A DNA stretch of 64,000 nucleotides from CAITZA01 sp937915285 (GCA_036821825.1 DAISIV010000001.1:94575-158574); one strand, 5' to 3'. Positions 16,194 through 25,751 are shown, numbered from the stretch's first letter. Made by a program: numbers and translations. The notes: generated by a model not told the origin, from the letters alone.

Positions 16194-17549
16194 ATGACTC
16201 TGGAGACCAGGAGCATATCCCTATTACCCAAGGCATTAGGAATACTGGAGTCCGGGTTCCGGGATCTGCCGGCATTTGATTCGCAGATCAATATGGAAGA
16301 GATCCAAACCATCCTGATGGAAGTTGCCAACCGGATGAAGGACAATTACCCGTATCCTCACCCCTACTATATTGGACAAATGCTTAAACCGCCGCACCCG
16401 ATAGCCAGGCTTGCATATACATTATCACTGTGGATAAATCCGAACAACCATGCTTTGGATGGGGGTAGAGCCAGTTCCGCAATGGAGAAGGAAGCGGTTG
16501 GCAGGATTGGAGAGATGTTCGGGTGGCAGGAATGCCTCGGACACCTGAGTAGCGGTGGCACTATGGCAAACCTGGAAGCGCTCTGGATATCCGGTCTTCT
16601 GAAGCCCGGAGCCAAAATACTGGCGTCCAGCCAAGCTCATTACACCCATGGCAGGATCAGCTCGGTTCTTGGAATTCCATTCGAGGCAGTGCAGTGTGAC
16701 AATAAGGCTAAAATGGACCTGATTGATCTGGAAAGAAAGCTTGATAAAGGAGAAGTAGGAACGGTGGTAGCCACATTGGGCTCTACAGCCACAGGCTCAT
16801 TTGACTCTTTACCTGAAATTATCAAGCTACGCGAGAGGTATGGCTTCCGAATCCATGTAGACGCAGCGTATGGAGGTTATTTCATACTCGCAGGAAACCT
16901 TCAGGAGGATACCAGACGTATATTCGATCAAATAAAGGAAGCCGACTCAATAGTGGTGGATCCTCACAAACATGGACTGCAGCCATACGGTTGTGGCTGC
17001 GTGCTTTTTAAAGACCCATCGGTTGGTGTTCATTACAAGCATGATTCACCATACACTTATTTTACCTCCGGGGAGCTTCATTTGGGAGAAATCAGCCTCG
17101 AATGTTCCCGCCCGGGATCCTCGGCTGTAGCCCTTTGGGCAACACAGCAGCTATTACCGATGAAACCTGAGGGAGCATTCGCCAGGCAGCTTGAAACAGT
17201 TAGGGAAGCCGCCTTGAAACTGCATGATTTTTTCAGGACTGATCCTCGTTTCATGTCTGCTCTCAATCCCGAGTTGGACATATTGATTTGGGGTGTAAGA
17301 GGTTCGAAAGCTTCAGAAATTTCTGCTTATACTGACAAATTTTTCGATTTGACTGCCCAGCGGGGTTTACATCTGGCTAAGGCCAACTTACCTGGGGCCA
17401 TTCTCCGGGACTACTGGCCGGAAATCGAATGGGACCAGGAGACGGTAACGTGTCTAAGAAGTTGTATCATGAAGCCTGAAGTGATTGACTGGATTGATGA
17501 TATAAAAAATATAATGATCAAGACTGCGGATGCAGTTCTGGAAAAATAG
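16194..17549 (+). CDS. Pyridoxal-dependent group II decarboxylase (aromatic-L-amino-acid/glutamate decarboxylase-like)
   Basis: 451 residues from the ATG at 16194, which has a GGAG box at 6-nt spacing; an ATG at 16173 without one would add seven residues. Fold-type I PLP enzyme: HLSSGGTMANLEALW for phosphate binding, HVDAAYGGYF with the Asp that contacts the pyridine nitrogen, and VVDPHKHGLQPYGCG containing the Schiff-base lysine. Family members remove CO2 from glutamate, aspartate, tyrosine or related amino acids. Aspartate 1-decarboxylase, which supplies beta-alanine for pantothenate, is one possibility. The neighbours do not decide the substrate. Confidence 0.85.
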   Translation: MTLETRSISLLPKALGILESGFRDLPAFDSQINMEEIQTILMEVANRMKDNYPYPHPYYIGQMLKPPHPIARLAYTLSLWINPNNHALDGGRASSAMEKEAVGRIGEMFGWQECLGHLSSGGTMANLEALWISGLLKPGAKILASSQAHYTHGRISSVLGIPFEAVQCDNKAKMDLIDLERKLDKGEVGTVVATLGSTATGSFDSLPEIIKLRERYGFRIHVDAAYGGYFILAGNLQEDTRRIFDQIKEADSIVVDPHKHGLQPYGCGCVLFKDPSVGVHYKHDSPYTYFTSGELHLGEISLECSRPGSSAVALWATQQLLPMKPEGAFARQLETVREAALKLHDFFRTDPRFMSALNPELDILIWGVRGSKASEISAYTDKFFDLTAQRGLHLAKANLPGAILRDYWPEIEWDQETVTCLRSCIMKPEVIDWIDDIKNIMIKTADAVLEK

Positions 17550-17619
17550 TAGAACGCAAGACATTAGCATTTCCAGAGTATCCCCAAACCAGATCAACTA
17601 ATCTGAAAGACCGATTAAA

Positions 17620-18459
17620 ATGATAGATTTACATGTCCACACTACGATGTCTGATGGTACCATGCCTCCGCGTCAGGTCGTAGAGCTTGCTAGAGATAAG
17701 GGTCTAAAGGCAATAGCAATCACAGACCATGATACGACTTCCGGAATACAGGAAGCGTTGGAGGCTGGCGAAAGTTTCGGTGTAGAGGTTATCCCGGGTG
17801 TCGAGATAAGTGGCGCATGCGATCATGGCATACTCCACATCCTCGGATATTTTATTGATTGCAGTAATCCGGAGCTTGACGACAAACTGAGTTATTTACG
17901 AGACAAGAGAAAAGCAAGGATATCCGAGATATTAAGCAAACTGCTTGCAAACAATATTTTCATTTCAGAAGCCGATGTGCGTCGTGAGTCACACGGTAGT
18001 TCTCCTGGCAGACCACATCTGGCAAATCTGATGTATGAAAACGGTTACGTCAAAACCCGTCAGGAGGCATTTGACAAATACTTGCGTAAAGGGTCTGTGG
18101 CTTACGTCCCCAAAGTGAAAATGGAGGCCTCAGACGCTATCAACCTAATTTCGAGGGCTGGTGGTGTATCGGTTGTGGCTCACCCCCATTCACTAAACAT
18201 CCAGGATTATGAAAAACTTCTCACGGTGATGAGTTCATTCGTCGAAATGGGTTTGAAAGGCATAGAAGCCTACTACCCTCAACACACATCCGGTCAGACG
18301 GAGATGTTTTTGGGCATTGCGCAAGAGATGGGACTAATTGTGACCGGAGGAACTGATTTTCATGGAACAAATAAACCGGGCGTTGAACTTGGGGTGTTTC
18401 CTGGCATTGAACAGCTCCCCTATGGCATCGTAACAAATATAAAAAACAGCCTGTTATAA
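17620..18459 (+). CDS. PHP-domain phosphoesterase (TrpH/RNase AM-like)
   Basis: 279 residues. The N terminus DLHVHTTMSDG, then AITDHDTTSG and GVEIS, and C-terminal GGTDFHG give the full set of PHP metal-binding residues. Relatives such as E. coli RnaAM act as 5'-3' exonucleases on short RNA or DNA or on 3',5'-nucleoside bisphosphates. There is no polymerase or histidinol phosphatase context. The gene follows the decarboxylase after 70 nt and lacks a strong ribosome site. Confidence 0.85.
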   Translation: MIDLHVHTTMSDGTMPPRQVVELARDKGLKAIAITDHDTTSGIQEALEAGESFGVEVIPGVEISGACDHGILHILGYFIDCSNPELDDKLSYLRDKRKARISEILSKLLANNIFISEADVRRESHGSSPGRPHLANLMYENGYVKTRQEAFDKYLRKGSVAYVPKVKMEASDAINLISRAGGVSVVAHPHSLNIQDYEKLLTVMSSFVEMGLKGIEAYYPQHTSGQTEMFLGIAQEMGLIVTGGTDFHGTNKPGVELGVFPGIEQLPYGIVTNIKNSLL

Positions 18460-18525
18460 AATGTTTGCGTTGGAATTCAATCAACCGCAGGCGCACCCTC
18501 GTCTTGACGGCGAACAATTTTTTAA

Positions 18526-19851
18526 ATGACTGACTACAGAAAAATTGCATTCATCGGCCTCGATGGAGTCCCGCACTCCATGTTGCTCAAGCTATTCGAC
18601 ATGGGTGTCATGCCGAACCTAAAAAGCTTGTCCGATGAAGGAACCCTGCTGAGAATGGAGACATCCCAGCCACCGGTTTCGAGTGTAGCATGGACATCCT
18701 TCATGACAGGTTCTAATCCTGCCGACCATGGGATCTTCGGTTTTACTGATGTTGAAAAGCACAGGATATCCTTAAAACTTCCTTCCTTCGATGACGTGCT
18801 TTGCCCCACGATCTGGACTAGACATCAGGAAAAGAGAGCCCTGATAATCAACCTTCCTTTCACATACCCCGCCAGACCTCTAAATGGAAAACTGATCTGT
18901 GGATTCGTGGCCCCTATATTTGAAAGGGCCGTCTATCCCGAAACCCTCACTCCATGGCTGAAAAGCCAAAATTATAAAATTGATACTGACAATATCAGAG
19001 CCAGAGGGGATAGAAATTTTCTGATAAAGGATCTGTTCGATAACCTTAACTGCCTTCGGCAGGTGTCCCTTCATCTCATCCGGGAATATTGGGACATGTT
19101 AATTCTGGTGATAACAGGGACTGATCGTTTGCATCATTTTCTGTATGACGCATTTGAAGACAAAGACCATGCTTTTCATTCAGATTTTATATCGTATTAC
19201 GGCATGATAGATAGTTTTATTCAATCGATCGTGGGATTGATGGGGCAGACAGTTCTGAAGGTTTTTCTCTCAGACCACGGTTTCGCCAGCCTTGAGACAC
19301 AAATCTATCTAAACAATATCCTAAAATCCCTTGGATACCTGAAGTTTACCAGGAATGACCCAAAGTCTCTTGAAGACATTCATCCCGACTCATTGGCGTT
19401 TGCGATGGACCCGACCAGAATTTACCTGAATACTCTGGACCGATTCGGTAATTTTCTGATGCCTCAGTCAAGGGCGCAGGAAACAGTTGCAAGGCTCAAA
19501 CAGGATCTCGAAAAATTGACAATATCGGACGTCGGTTTAACCGGGCCCGAATGGTCCGGAAGAATAAACAAAAAGTTGTTTTTGGAGGTCAGGCAGCGCG
19601 ATGAGGTCTACTCTGGGCGGCATCTGAATTTGGCCCCCGATCTTGTCGTAATTCCTAACAGGGGTTTTGACGTAAAGGCTACCATCAACGCCACTACCAT
19701 GTCGTCCAAGGACATTTTCACTGGAATGCATACCCACGATGATGCTTTTGTGCTGATCACTGACCCGGATTGGGCCAATAGGATGGAGAGGGCTTGCATC
19801 GAAAATGTTGCCCAACTTGTTCCCTGGACCACAAACACTTTGATTGCCTGA
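18526..19851 (+). CDS. Type I phosphodiesterase/nucleotide pyrophosphatase-like protein (alkaline phosphatase superfamily)
   Basis: 441 residues. The superfamily motifs are present: IGLDGVP with the first metal-binding Asp, the nucleophile region SSVAWTSFMTGSNPADHGIFGF, TGTDRLHH and SDHGFASL with the distal metal ligands. There is no signal peptide, so it is probably cytoplasmic. Relatives cleave phosphodiesters or act on lipid or nucleotide substrates, and some deltaproteobacterial members have no known substrate. It lies between the PHP gene and trmL on the same strand with 60-100-nt gaps. Confidence 0.8.
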   Translation: MTDYRKIAFIGLDGVPHSMLLKLFDMGVMPNLKSLSDEGTLLRMETSQPPVSSVAWTSFMTGSNPADHGIFGFTDVEKHRISLKLPSFDDVLCPTIWTRHQEKRALIINLPFTYPARPLNGKLICGFVAPIFERAVYPETLTPWLKSQNYKIDTDNIRARGDRNFLIKDLFDNLNCLRQVSLHLIREYWDMLILVITGTDRLHHFLYDAFEDKDHAFHSDFISYYGMIDSFIQSIVGLMGQTVLKVFLSDHGFASLETQIYLNNILKSLGYLKFTRNDPKSLEDIHPDSLAFAMDPTRIYLNTLDRFGNFLMPQSRAQETVARLKQDLEKLTISDVGLTGPEWSGRINKKLFLEVRQRDEVYSGRHLNLAPDLVVIPNRGFDVKATINATTMSSKDIFTGMHTHDDAFVLITDPDWANRMERACIENVAQLVPWTTNTLIA

Positions 19852-19952
19852 GAGAAATCTGCAGTGAGATCCTTGCCATTAGGCCTTAGGAATAGGCCAT
19901 TTACATCAGTGCCGGAGCCCAAGTCCGATAACACCACCTGGAAAAGCCCGAA

Positions 19953-20453
19953 ATGTTGAACCTGGTTCTCTTAAACCCGGAGATTCCACCGAATACCGGT
20001 AACATAGGCAGACTATGCGTCGCTACTGGAACAAGACTTCACCTCATAAAACCCCTAGGTTTCCATATTGACGACAGATCACTCAAAAGAGCGGGACTAG
20101 ATTACTGGAAAAAACTTGACTTGATGGTGTGGGAGGACTTTGAAAGCTACGCAACTAGTGTCCGAGTTGACAGTGTTGTTCTCACTAGCAGCAAGCGCGG
20201 CCATATTTACACCAGTGTAAACTTTAAACCCGGTGACCACATAATTTTTGGCCCAGAAACCAGCGGCCTCGACCAGCGTTTTTATGACCGTTTTCCTGAT
20301 CGGATTGCGAGGATTCCCATCAAACTGGACAAGGTGCGCAGCCTAAATTTGTCCACCTCAGCAGGAATCATACTTTTTGAAGCTTTACGACAGACAGGCG
20401 CGCTTAATGATCTTGACCTGAAATTCAAAAATAATTTTTCAGCAAGCGACTAA
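19953..20453 (+). CDS. trmL: tRNA (cytidine/uridine(34)-2'-O)-methyltransferase
   Basis: 166 residues, the length of a minimal SPOUT methyltransferase. It has NPEIPPNTGNIGRLC at the N terminus, then GPETSGL and IPIKLDKVRSLNLSTSAG, which form the trefoil knot and SAM site. TrmL methylates the wobble ribose of tRNA-Leu isoacceptors. The gene overlaps the end of the minus-strand receiver gene by four bases (convergent). Confidence 0.9.
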   Translation: MLNLVLLNPEIPPNTGNIGRLCVATGTRLHLIKPLGFHIDDRSLKRAGLDYWKKLDLMVWEDFESYATSVRVDSVVLTSSKRGHIYTSVNFKPGDHIIFGPETSGLDQRFYDRFPDRIARIPIKLDKVRSLNLSTSAGIILFEALRQTGALNDLDLKFKNNFSASD

Positions 20454-20812
20454 TGGCCCTGATGACCTATCAGTTCTCTTACTTTCTCGATCAATTCTCC
20501 CATGTCACCTGATTTTACCACTAAAGCGTCCACATACGGTAAGGTTGGATCTCCCTGATAGTATGGGTAAGCGGTGCTGACTATGACCGGGATTTTAAGT
20601 TTAAGCCTATGATATTTCTCAAGAAAGCCTCGACCACCAATCCCCGGCATTTTAAGGTCCAGTATTATCAGATCCGGCTTTACCCCTTTCAGAGCTTTCA
20701 GGGCATCCTCCGCAGTTTCAGCCTGCATAACCTCGTAGCCCTGCTCCTCGAAGACCTCCTTGTACAAAAGCCTAACAGAACTCTCATCCTCTATATGAAA
20801 TATTACTGCCAT
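20450..20812 (-). CDS. Single-domain response regulator
   Basis: 120 residues, receiver only: IEDES at 7-11, phosphoacceptor Asp52 in ILDLKMPGIGG. The usual Lys is in VVKSGD. The ATG at 20812 has an AGAGG box upstream; a frame extension to 20857 adds 15 residues without support. There is no output domain and no kinase next to it, so its partner is unknown. The nearest kinase with a free receiver is the hybrid kinase at 22701. Confidence 0.85.
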   Translation of the reverse strand: MAVIFHIEDESSVRLLYKEVFEEQGYEVMQAETAEDALKALKGVKPDLIILDLKMPGIGGRGFLEKYHRLKLKIPVIVSTAYPYYQGDPTLPYVDALVVKSGDMGELIEKVRELIGHQGH

Positions 20813-20916
20813 ATCAACCTCTTTAGCAATTTTACAACTGACGGGCTTCATTGACAAGCAGCATTATGATAAGCCTATGGAGCATTCGAAATTGAGAAGG
20901 GGAAAGATCCGACAAA

Positions 20917-21855
20917 ATGACCGCCTTAATACCTAAACCAATAAGTAAATATGATTGCATTGGAATTGTTTCGGTATCCGGACCCGTGGATCAAAAGCTG
21001 TTGCTCGATGGCTTACGCAACATTCATTACATGGGCTTTGATTCATTTACAGGTGAAAATATTTTGAAAAGAAAAGGGTATCTGGCTGGAGAAGACTCTT
21101 GTAGGGTCTCAGATCTGAATACTGCTCTGGCCGATCCCGAGATTCAGGCCGTCGTTTTTGCCCGTGGCGGATATGGGGCCATGCGCATACTGGAAAATAT
21201 AGATCTTGAATCCGTCCAAAGGAATCCGAAAATACTGGTTGGCATGAGCGATCTTACTGCCTTAAGTTTGTCTCTTTTCAAAAGATGCGGTCTGGTGACT
21301 CTTGCCGGCCCTATGCTCGCGACGGAAAACGGTGTAAATCTTGACAGTGACTCACTGGATTCTCTCCTCCGATCATTGACTCAAGATTTGAGGGGAACCG
21401 AATTAATTGTTCCGAATATCGGGGAAGTCACTGTAATAAGGCCAGGAAAAACCATCGGGCGCCTGCTGGGTGGTTGCCTTTCTATGGTGTGCGCATTGCT
21501 CGGAACACAACATGTACCCGATTTTGATAGGGATATTCTGTTTCTCGAAGAGATTAATGAACCTTTATACCGAATAGACCGCATGTTCATGCAACTCAAG
21601 CTGAACGGCGTTTTTCAGAGAATCAGCGGATTGTTGTTAGGGCGTTTTATTGGACCGGAATCGGAAGACCAGAGAAAGGCGGTCGAGGAACTGATTCTGG
21701 AACTATCCAAAGAATTCAGATTCCCCATAATATCCGGATTTCCTCACGGACATGCTCTTCCCAATCTCACACTGCCTCACGGCATGTTTGTGGAGATGGA
21801 CACGGCTAAGCTGTCCATTATTGTCACGCAGGATCAACCCCTGGCTCTCAAATGA
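20917..21855 (+). CDS. LD-carboxypeptidase, peptidase family S66
   Basis: 312 residues. The S66 signature elements are present: GIVSVSGPV near the N terminus, ARGGYGAMRIL, the nucleophile elbow GMSDLTAL with the catalytic Ser, the Glu in LFLEEINEPLYRIDRM and the His in FPHGHALPN. LdcA enzymes remove the terminal D-alanine from murein tetrapeptides during peptidoglycan recycling; MccF relatives cleave microcin C-type conjugates. Length and motif spacing fit LdcA. It is cytoplasmic, with no signal peptide. Confidence 0.87.
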   Translation: MTALIPKPISKYDCIGIVSVSGPVDQKLLLDGLRNIHYMGFDSFTGENILKRKGYLAGEDSCRVSDLNTALADPEIQAVVFARGGYGAMRILENIDLESVQRNPKILVGMSDLTALSLSLFKRCGLVTLAGPMLATENGVNLDSDSLDSLLRSLTQDLRGTELIVPNIGEVTVIRPGKTIGRLLGGCLSMVCALLGTQHVPDFDRDILFLEEINEPLYRIDRMFMQLKLNGVFQRISGLLLGRFIGPESEDQRKAVEELILELSKEFRFPIISGFPHGHALPNLTLPHGMFVEMDTAKLSIIVTQDQPLALK

Positions 21856-21882
21856 GGCTCCAAAAGTTAATTTTTCGACATC

Positions 21883-21911
21883 TTGACAAATAGTCTGAAA
21901 ATAAGTTAAAT
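21883..21911 (+). promoter_or_regulatory. Sigma70-type promoter for tRNA-Ser
   Basis: TTGACA at 21883-21888, a 17-nt spacer, TTAAAT at 21906-21911. The tRNA begins 20 nt after the -10 box. Confidence 0.65.
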
Positions 21912-21930
21912 TTTTTGCTTGCAATAGGAC

Positions 21931-22016
21931 GGAGGGATGGCCGAGTGGTTTAAGGCGGCGGTCTTGAAAACCGTTGATCGAAAGATCCGGGGGTTCGAAT
22001 CCCTCTCCCTCCGCCA
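21931..22016 (+). tRNA. tRNA-Ser (UGA anticodon)
   Basis: An 86-nt type II tRNA. The acceptor stem GGAGGGA (21931-21937) pairs with TCCCTCC (22006-22012), followed by discriminator G and an encoded CCA. The anticodon loop CTTGAAA has TGA at 21965-21967. A long variable arm (GTTGATCGAAAGATC region) and T arm GGGGGTTCGAATCCC are evident, as expected for serine. Confidence 0.96.
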
Positions 22017-22048
22017 TCACTGAATTGCACTCACCATCGACAGACTTT

Positions 22049-22621
22049 TTATGTGGCCCCAGCGCCTGACCTTTTGCTATATTCCCTGTAAAACTTCACA
22101 AAATAATCAATCCCAGACCAAAGTGTGAGCACTAAAGCGCAATAAATTAGCACTGTGCCTACCTCATGGAAATCTATGGGTATGATTATTGTGTATTCAT
22201 AATTGATTATCAGTGGGACTATTGCGGTAAACTGAAAGAACGCCTTCCACTTACCCACTTTGCTAGGCTTTAAGGTAGTATCCCAGGTTTTTGTTGTCGC
22301 CCTAAGTGCGCTCACGGCTACTTCCCTTGATATTATCAGCATGACAATCCATGCGTCTACGCGATCCAGAGCGATTAACATTATCAAGGCCGATGTTACA
22401 AGAACCTTGTCTGCAATTGGATCCAGGAATTGACCGAACGATGACTCTACCTTCAATCGTCGGGCAATGAATCCGTCGAAGAAATCCGTAAGAGAAGCAA
22501 TTAAAAACAGTAAGGCCGCAAGAGCGGAAGGCGCTTTTCCCGGGAAAAAAAGCAGTATGATAATCGGTGGGACAAGAACCAGACGTCCCAATGTCAAAAC
22601 ATTCGGAAGGTATCTTTTCAT
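22049..22621 (-). CDS. pgsA: CDP-diacylglycerol--glycerol-3-phosphate 3-phosphatidyltransferase
   Basis: 190 residues with four to five membrane helices and the CDP-alcohol phosphotransferase signature in SLTDFFDGFIARRLKVES followed by GQFLDPIADK, giving all conserved aspartates. PgsA makes phosphatidylglycerol phosphate from CDP-diacylglycerol in the inner membrane, the first committed step to phosphatidylglycerol and cardiolipin. It is the last gene of the long minus-strand run starting at argB, 79 nt after the hybrid kinase gene. Confidence 0.92.
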   Translation of the reverse strand: MKRYLPNVLTLGRLVLVPPIIILLFFPGKAPSALAALLFLIASLTDFFDGFIARRLKVESSFGQFLDPIADKVLVTSALIMLIALDRVDAWIVMLIISREVAVSALRATTKTWDTTLKPSKVGKWKAFFQFTAIVPLIINYEYTIIIPIDFHEVGTVLIYCALVLTLWSGIDYFVKFYREYSKRSGAGAT

Positions 22622-22700
22622 CGTAATTATTACAGATTCCTGAACATTACAGTATTATTGGATTTCTCCAATCTATTGTCAAACTGTCCCCTGGGTAGAA

Positions 22701-24212
22701 TTATGATGTTTCCCAGGGGTAACTACCCGTGATTAACCTCTGGGTGGGCAGAAAAACTTCAAAAGTCGATCCCTTACCCGGCTGGGAATTAACCTTGATG
22801 GCGCCCCTGTGCTCTTCCACAAGTAGATGCGCCTTACACAAACCCATTCCGGCTCCAACCGTCTTGGACGTAAAAAACGGGTTGAAAATTTCTGAAAGAT
22901 CCTCTTTGTGGATTCCGACCCCGGTGTCTGCAAATGATACACACACGGCTGAACGAAGATTGCGGAGTTTCACTTTGAGGCGTCCACCATGTGGCATGGA
23001 TTCATATGCGTTCAGTATAAGATTGTAAAAAACTTCCTCCAGCGCAGCGGAGTCGGCCTCGATGTCTGAAAGCTTCTTGTCGGATTCTATGCTGAAAATT
23101 ACAGAATCAGACTGAGTGATTACTCGATTGTTCAAAACCCTGTCTCTGGCACGTTCAACCAGTGATATGATATCAACTTTTTGGAAATCAAAAGTATAAA
23201 GCTTCGAAAACTTAACATATTCCTCGATATCTCTAACCATCTTTTCCAGTCTTGAGACATCATCGAGAATTATTTGAGTATATTTTGAGTATGTTGGATT
23301 ATCAGTTGTAAGGTTTTTCAATCTGAGGGCAAATCCGCCCAGCGAGGTTAAGCTGTTGCGGACTTCATGCGCGACACCTTCCACCACCGCCCCCAATGAC
23401 GCCAGTTTTTCCGACCGCTTGAGGCGTCGCTCAACTTCATTCTGTCTCGTCAAATCAGCTACAACAAATACTATACCTGTGACGCGTTTGTTCTGTTTGA
23501 TGACCGATGTCGTCATGTACCCGGGAAATGAGCTGTTATCCTTTCTCCTAAAATGGAATTCTCCTTCTATTTTGCCATCACGAAGCGTGTCCTTAACAAG
23601 ATCTCTGCTCAGTGGAGAGCCAGATTCACTCCTAATCATGAAGTGAAAGTCTTTCCCTCGAAAATCCTCAGGAGAATATCCCCACAAGCTTGCCGCTGAC
23701 CTGTTGGCAAACTGGATTTTTCCGCTGGAATCCGTTGTAATTATGGCCTCATTGATGATTGTCGTCAGGTGGGCCAGATACTTTTCGCTGTCACTGATCT
23801 GCTTCTTTAACTTTATGTTTTCTTCGCCGAATCTTCTGTTTTCGAGCAACTTTTGGGCAAGCTTTACAACATCAGCAGAAGAGAAAGGCTTGTTCAGGAA
23901 ATCATCAGCTCCGGATTTCATGGCGCTGACTGCAACCTCTGCGTTACCGGCGCCTGACATTAGTATAGCAATTGTTCTTGGTGAACGTTCTTTGATGAAT
24001 TTTAGGGCATCTATGCCATCGGTTCTGGGCATGTGAACATCAATAAGGACTAAATCAGGTTTCTCCTTTATAAACAAAGTCTTGCAATCTGAGCCGTTGA
24101 ACACCTGAAAAACTTCAAAACCATTGTCCTCAAACACGTCCCGTAACATATGGTTTAGGATCGTTGAATCTTCAGCAATAAGGATTTTGGGGCTGGAACT
24201 GGCAGGTGACAT
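22701..24212 (-). CDS. Receiver-PAS-histidine kinase hybrid protein
   Basis: 503 residues: an N-terminal receiver (about 8-125, phosphoacceptor Asp58 in LIDVHMPRTDG, Lys in NKPFS), a short coiled linker, a PAS domain (about 145-258, NEAIITTDSSGKIQFANRSA), then HisKA with His282 in EGVAHEVRNSL and HATPase with NAYESMP, DTGVGIHKEDL and NPFFTSKTVGAGMGL. There are no membrane helices, so it is cytoplasmic. The receiver at the N terminus implies that it is itself a target of another kinase. An AGGAAG box precedes the ATG. Its output partner is not adjacent. Confidence 0.88.
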   Translation of the reverse strand: MSPASSSPKILIAEDSTILNHMLRDVFEDNGFEVFQVFNGSDCKTLFIKEKPDLVLIDVHMPRTDGIDALKFIKERSPRTIAILMSGAGNAEVAVSAMKSGADDFLNKPFSSADVVKLAQKLLENRRFGEENIKLKKQISDSEKYLAHLTTIINEAIITTDSSGKIQFANRSAASLWGYSPEDFRGKDFHFMIRSESGSPLSRDLVKDTLRDGKIEGEFHFRRKDNSSFPGYMTTSVIKQNKRVTGIVFVVADLTRQNEVERRLKRSEKLASLGAVVEGVAHEVRNSLTSLGGFALRLKNLTTDNPTYSKYTQIILDDVSRLEKMVRDIEEYVKFSKLYTFDFQKVDIISLVERARDRVLNNRVITQSDSVIFSIESDKKLSDIEADSAALEEVFYNLILNAYESMPHGGRLKVKLRNLRSAVCVSFADTGVGIHKEDLSEIFNPFFTSKTVGAGMGLCKAHLLVEEHRGAIKVNSQPGKGSTFEVFLPTQRLITGSYPWETS

Positions 24213-24224
24213 TAATTTGGCTTC

Positions 24225-24482
24225 CTATTGATTTAAAAACTTTTTTCGGCAGGACTCGGAGCAGAAATAAACATGCTGGCCGTTGCTTACAGTTGAAAGC
24301 GCACTTTTTACAGGAACATAAATTCCGCATACCGGGTCCCTCACCAGATCATCAACTGCAACGTTCTCGCCTCGTCCACGAACCACCGATTGAGATCCCC
24401 CTGAATTCAAAGATTTCATGGCCCATCTGAAGGCCTTGTAGCCAAAGAAAATTATTAAAACGTAAAAAATCAATCGAAGCAT
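24225..24482 (-). CDS. PP0621-like small membrane protein with YHS/TRASH-type cysteine motif
   Basis: 85 residues. An N-terminal membrane helix (about 4-16) is followed by a linker and a C-terminal motif: VRDPVCGIYVPVKSA, then VYFCSESCRKKFL. The three cysteines fit a small metal-binding TRASH/YHS-like fold, as in the PP0621 family. The function is unknown; metal binding or protection is inferred. An AAGGAG box precedes the ATG. It sits between folK and the hybrid kinase. Confidence 0.75.
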   Translation of the reverse strand: MLRLIFYVLIIFFGYKAFRWAMKSLNSGGSQSVVRGRGENVAVDDLVRDPVCGIYVPVKSALSTVSNGQHVYFCSESCRKKFLNQ

Positions 24483-24502
24483 GGTGGCAGCTCCTTTGAG
24501 AG

Positions 24503-25009
24503 CTAATCAATTTTTACGGGTTTCACTGTTTGCGCCTGATCAGTTCCGAGGTCCTCCAATAGCATCCTGATAGACTTCTTTAATGCAGGATGTTCGAAGT
24601 CAGGAGCTATCTCGTGCATGGGACAAAGCACAAAGGCTCTTGTGTGAAGTCTGGGATGAGGAACCTGAAGATCTTTTTTATCAATGATTTCAGAGCCAAA
24701 AAACAACAAATCCAGGTCAATCAACCGGGACTGATCACTTTTGTGATTACTCGATTTTCCCAATTTCTTCTCGATAGACCTCATTTTAGAGATGAGCGTT
24801 CCTGCGTCAAGATCAGTTTCAACCAAAATTACCGCATTGAGAAAATTGGGCCCCCCATCAACCAGCCCAACGGGCTCGGTTTCATACAGGTCCGATTTAG
24901 ATAAAACCCTGATTCCGTCAGACGCATCAAGTTCCTGAAGCGTCTGTGCAAAATTTTCAGACGGATTTCCAAGATTTGCCCCAAATCCTATATAGCCTAA
25001 AGTTTTCAT
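24503..25009 (-). CDS. folK: 2-amino-4-hydroxy-6-hydroxymethyldihydropteridine pyrophosphokinase
   Basis: 168 residues from the ATG at 25009. HPPK signature: GYIGFGANLGNPSENF at the start, then ETEPVGLVDGGPNFLNAV and the conserved RLIDLDLLFFG. It transfers pyrophosphate from ATP to 6-hydroxymethyl-dihydropterin in folate synthesis. The start lies 4 nt after the stop of the FAH-family gene. A frame extension to 25027 would overlap that gene. Confidence 0.92.
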   Translation of the reverse strand: MKTLGYIGFGANLGNPSENFAQTLQELDASDGIRVLSKSDLYETEPVGLVDGGPNFLNAVILVETDLDAGTLISKMRSIEKKLGKSSNHKSDQSRLIDLDLLFFGSEIIDKKDLQVPHPRLHTRAFVLCPMHEIAPDFEHPALKKSIRMLLEDLGTDQAQTVKPVKID

Positions 25010-25013
25010 TTTG

Positions 25014-25751
25014 CTATCTGGCTGCAAGATTAATCAAGGAACCTATGCCTTCAATCCGGACTTCAACCTTGTCTCCCTCTTTCAAGGGCCCCACCCCTGA
25101 TGGAGTTCCTGTGGCTATGACATCTCCCGGATTCAATTTCATTACACCTGATATGAACTCTACGAGAAAGTATGGATCAAAAATCAGATTTGAAGTCCTC
25201 GATCCCTGTTTGCGCTCACCATTCAGAAAAAGCTCGACACTGAGATCCGCCGGGTCAAGTTCCGTCTCGATCCACGGGCCTATTGGACAGAAGGTGTCGA
25301 ATCCCTTTGCCCTTGTCCACTGACCGTCTTTGGTCTGAAGGTCTCTGGCGGTAACGTCATTCACGCAGGTATAGCCCAGAATGAAATCCTTTGAGTCTTT
25401 CCGCTTCACGTGGGATGCCGTCTTGCCAACAACTATTCCAAACTCCGACTCATGGTCCACACGCGAACTTTGAGGCGGCAGGATAATTACGTCATTTGGG
25501 CCGACCACTGAAGTCGAGGGTTTCAGGAATATGACAGGCTCTTCCGGCATCTGATGTCCCATTTCAATTATGTGGTCCCGATAATTCAACCCTACAGCGA
25601 CAATCTTTGTGGGTTGACACGGGGCCAATAATTTTACGGAATCCAGACTGTAATCCTTTTCCGCGCTCGCAGGACCCTCTGGTTTGATTATTCCATCTTC
25701 CAGTCTTCCAGAATATGTATGCCCCTCAACTTCGAATCTGACTAGTTTCAT
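25014..25751 (-). CDS. Fumarylacetoacetate hydrolase (FAH) family protein
   Basis: 245 residues. The core motifs VGLNYRDHIIEMG, FLKPSTSVVGPND, DHESEFGIVVGK (metal-binding acid) and GYTCVNDVTARDLQ are all present, with GDVIATGTPSGVG near the end. The family includes hydratases, decarboxylases and acylpyruvate hydrolases for 2-oxo acids with Mg2+. It follows dapB by 2 nt, so it is cotranscribed with lysine synthesis genes; its substrate is unknown. Acylpyruvase or oxaloacetate tautomerase/decarboxylase activity would be typical for a member of this size. Confidence 0.87.
   Translation of the reverse strand: MKLVRFEVEGHTYSGRLEDGIIKPEGPASAEKDYSLDSVKLLAPCQPTKIVAVGLNYRDHIIEMGHQMPEEPVIFLKPSTSVVGPNDVIILPPQSSRVDHESEFGIVVGKTASHVKRKDSKDFILGYTCVNDVTARDLQTKDGQWTRAKGFDTFCPIGPWIETELDPADLSVELFLNGERKQGSRTSNLIFDPYFLVEFISGVMKLNPGDVIATGTPSGVGPLKEGDKVEVRIEGIGSLINLAAR

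Noticed and set aside
20206..20221. TTTACACCAGTGTAAA dyad resembling the TTTACA/TGTAAA elements
   Set aside because: It is inside trmL coding sequence and has a four-base rather than three-base centre, so it is probably chance.
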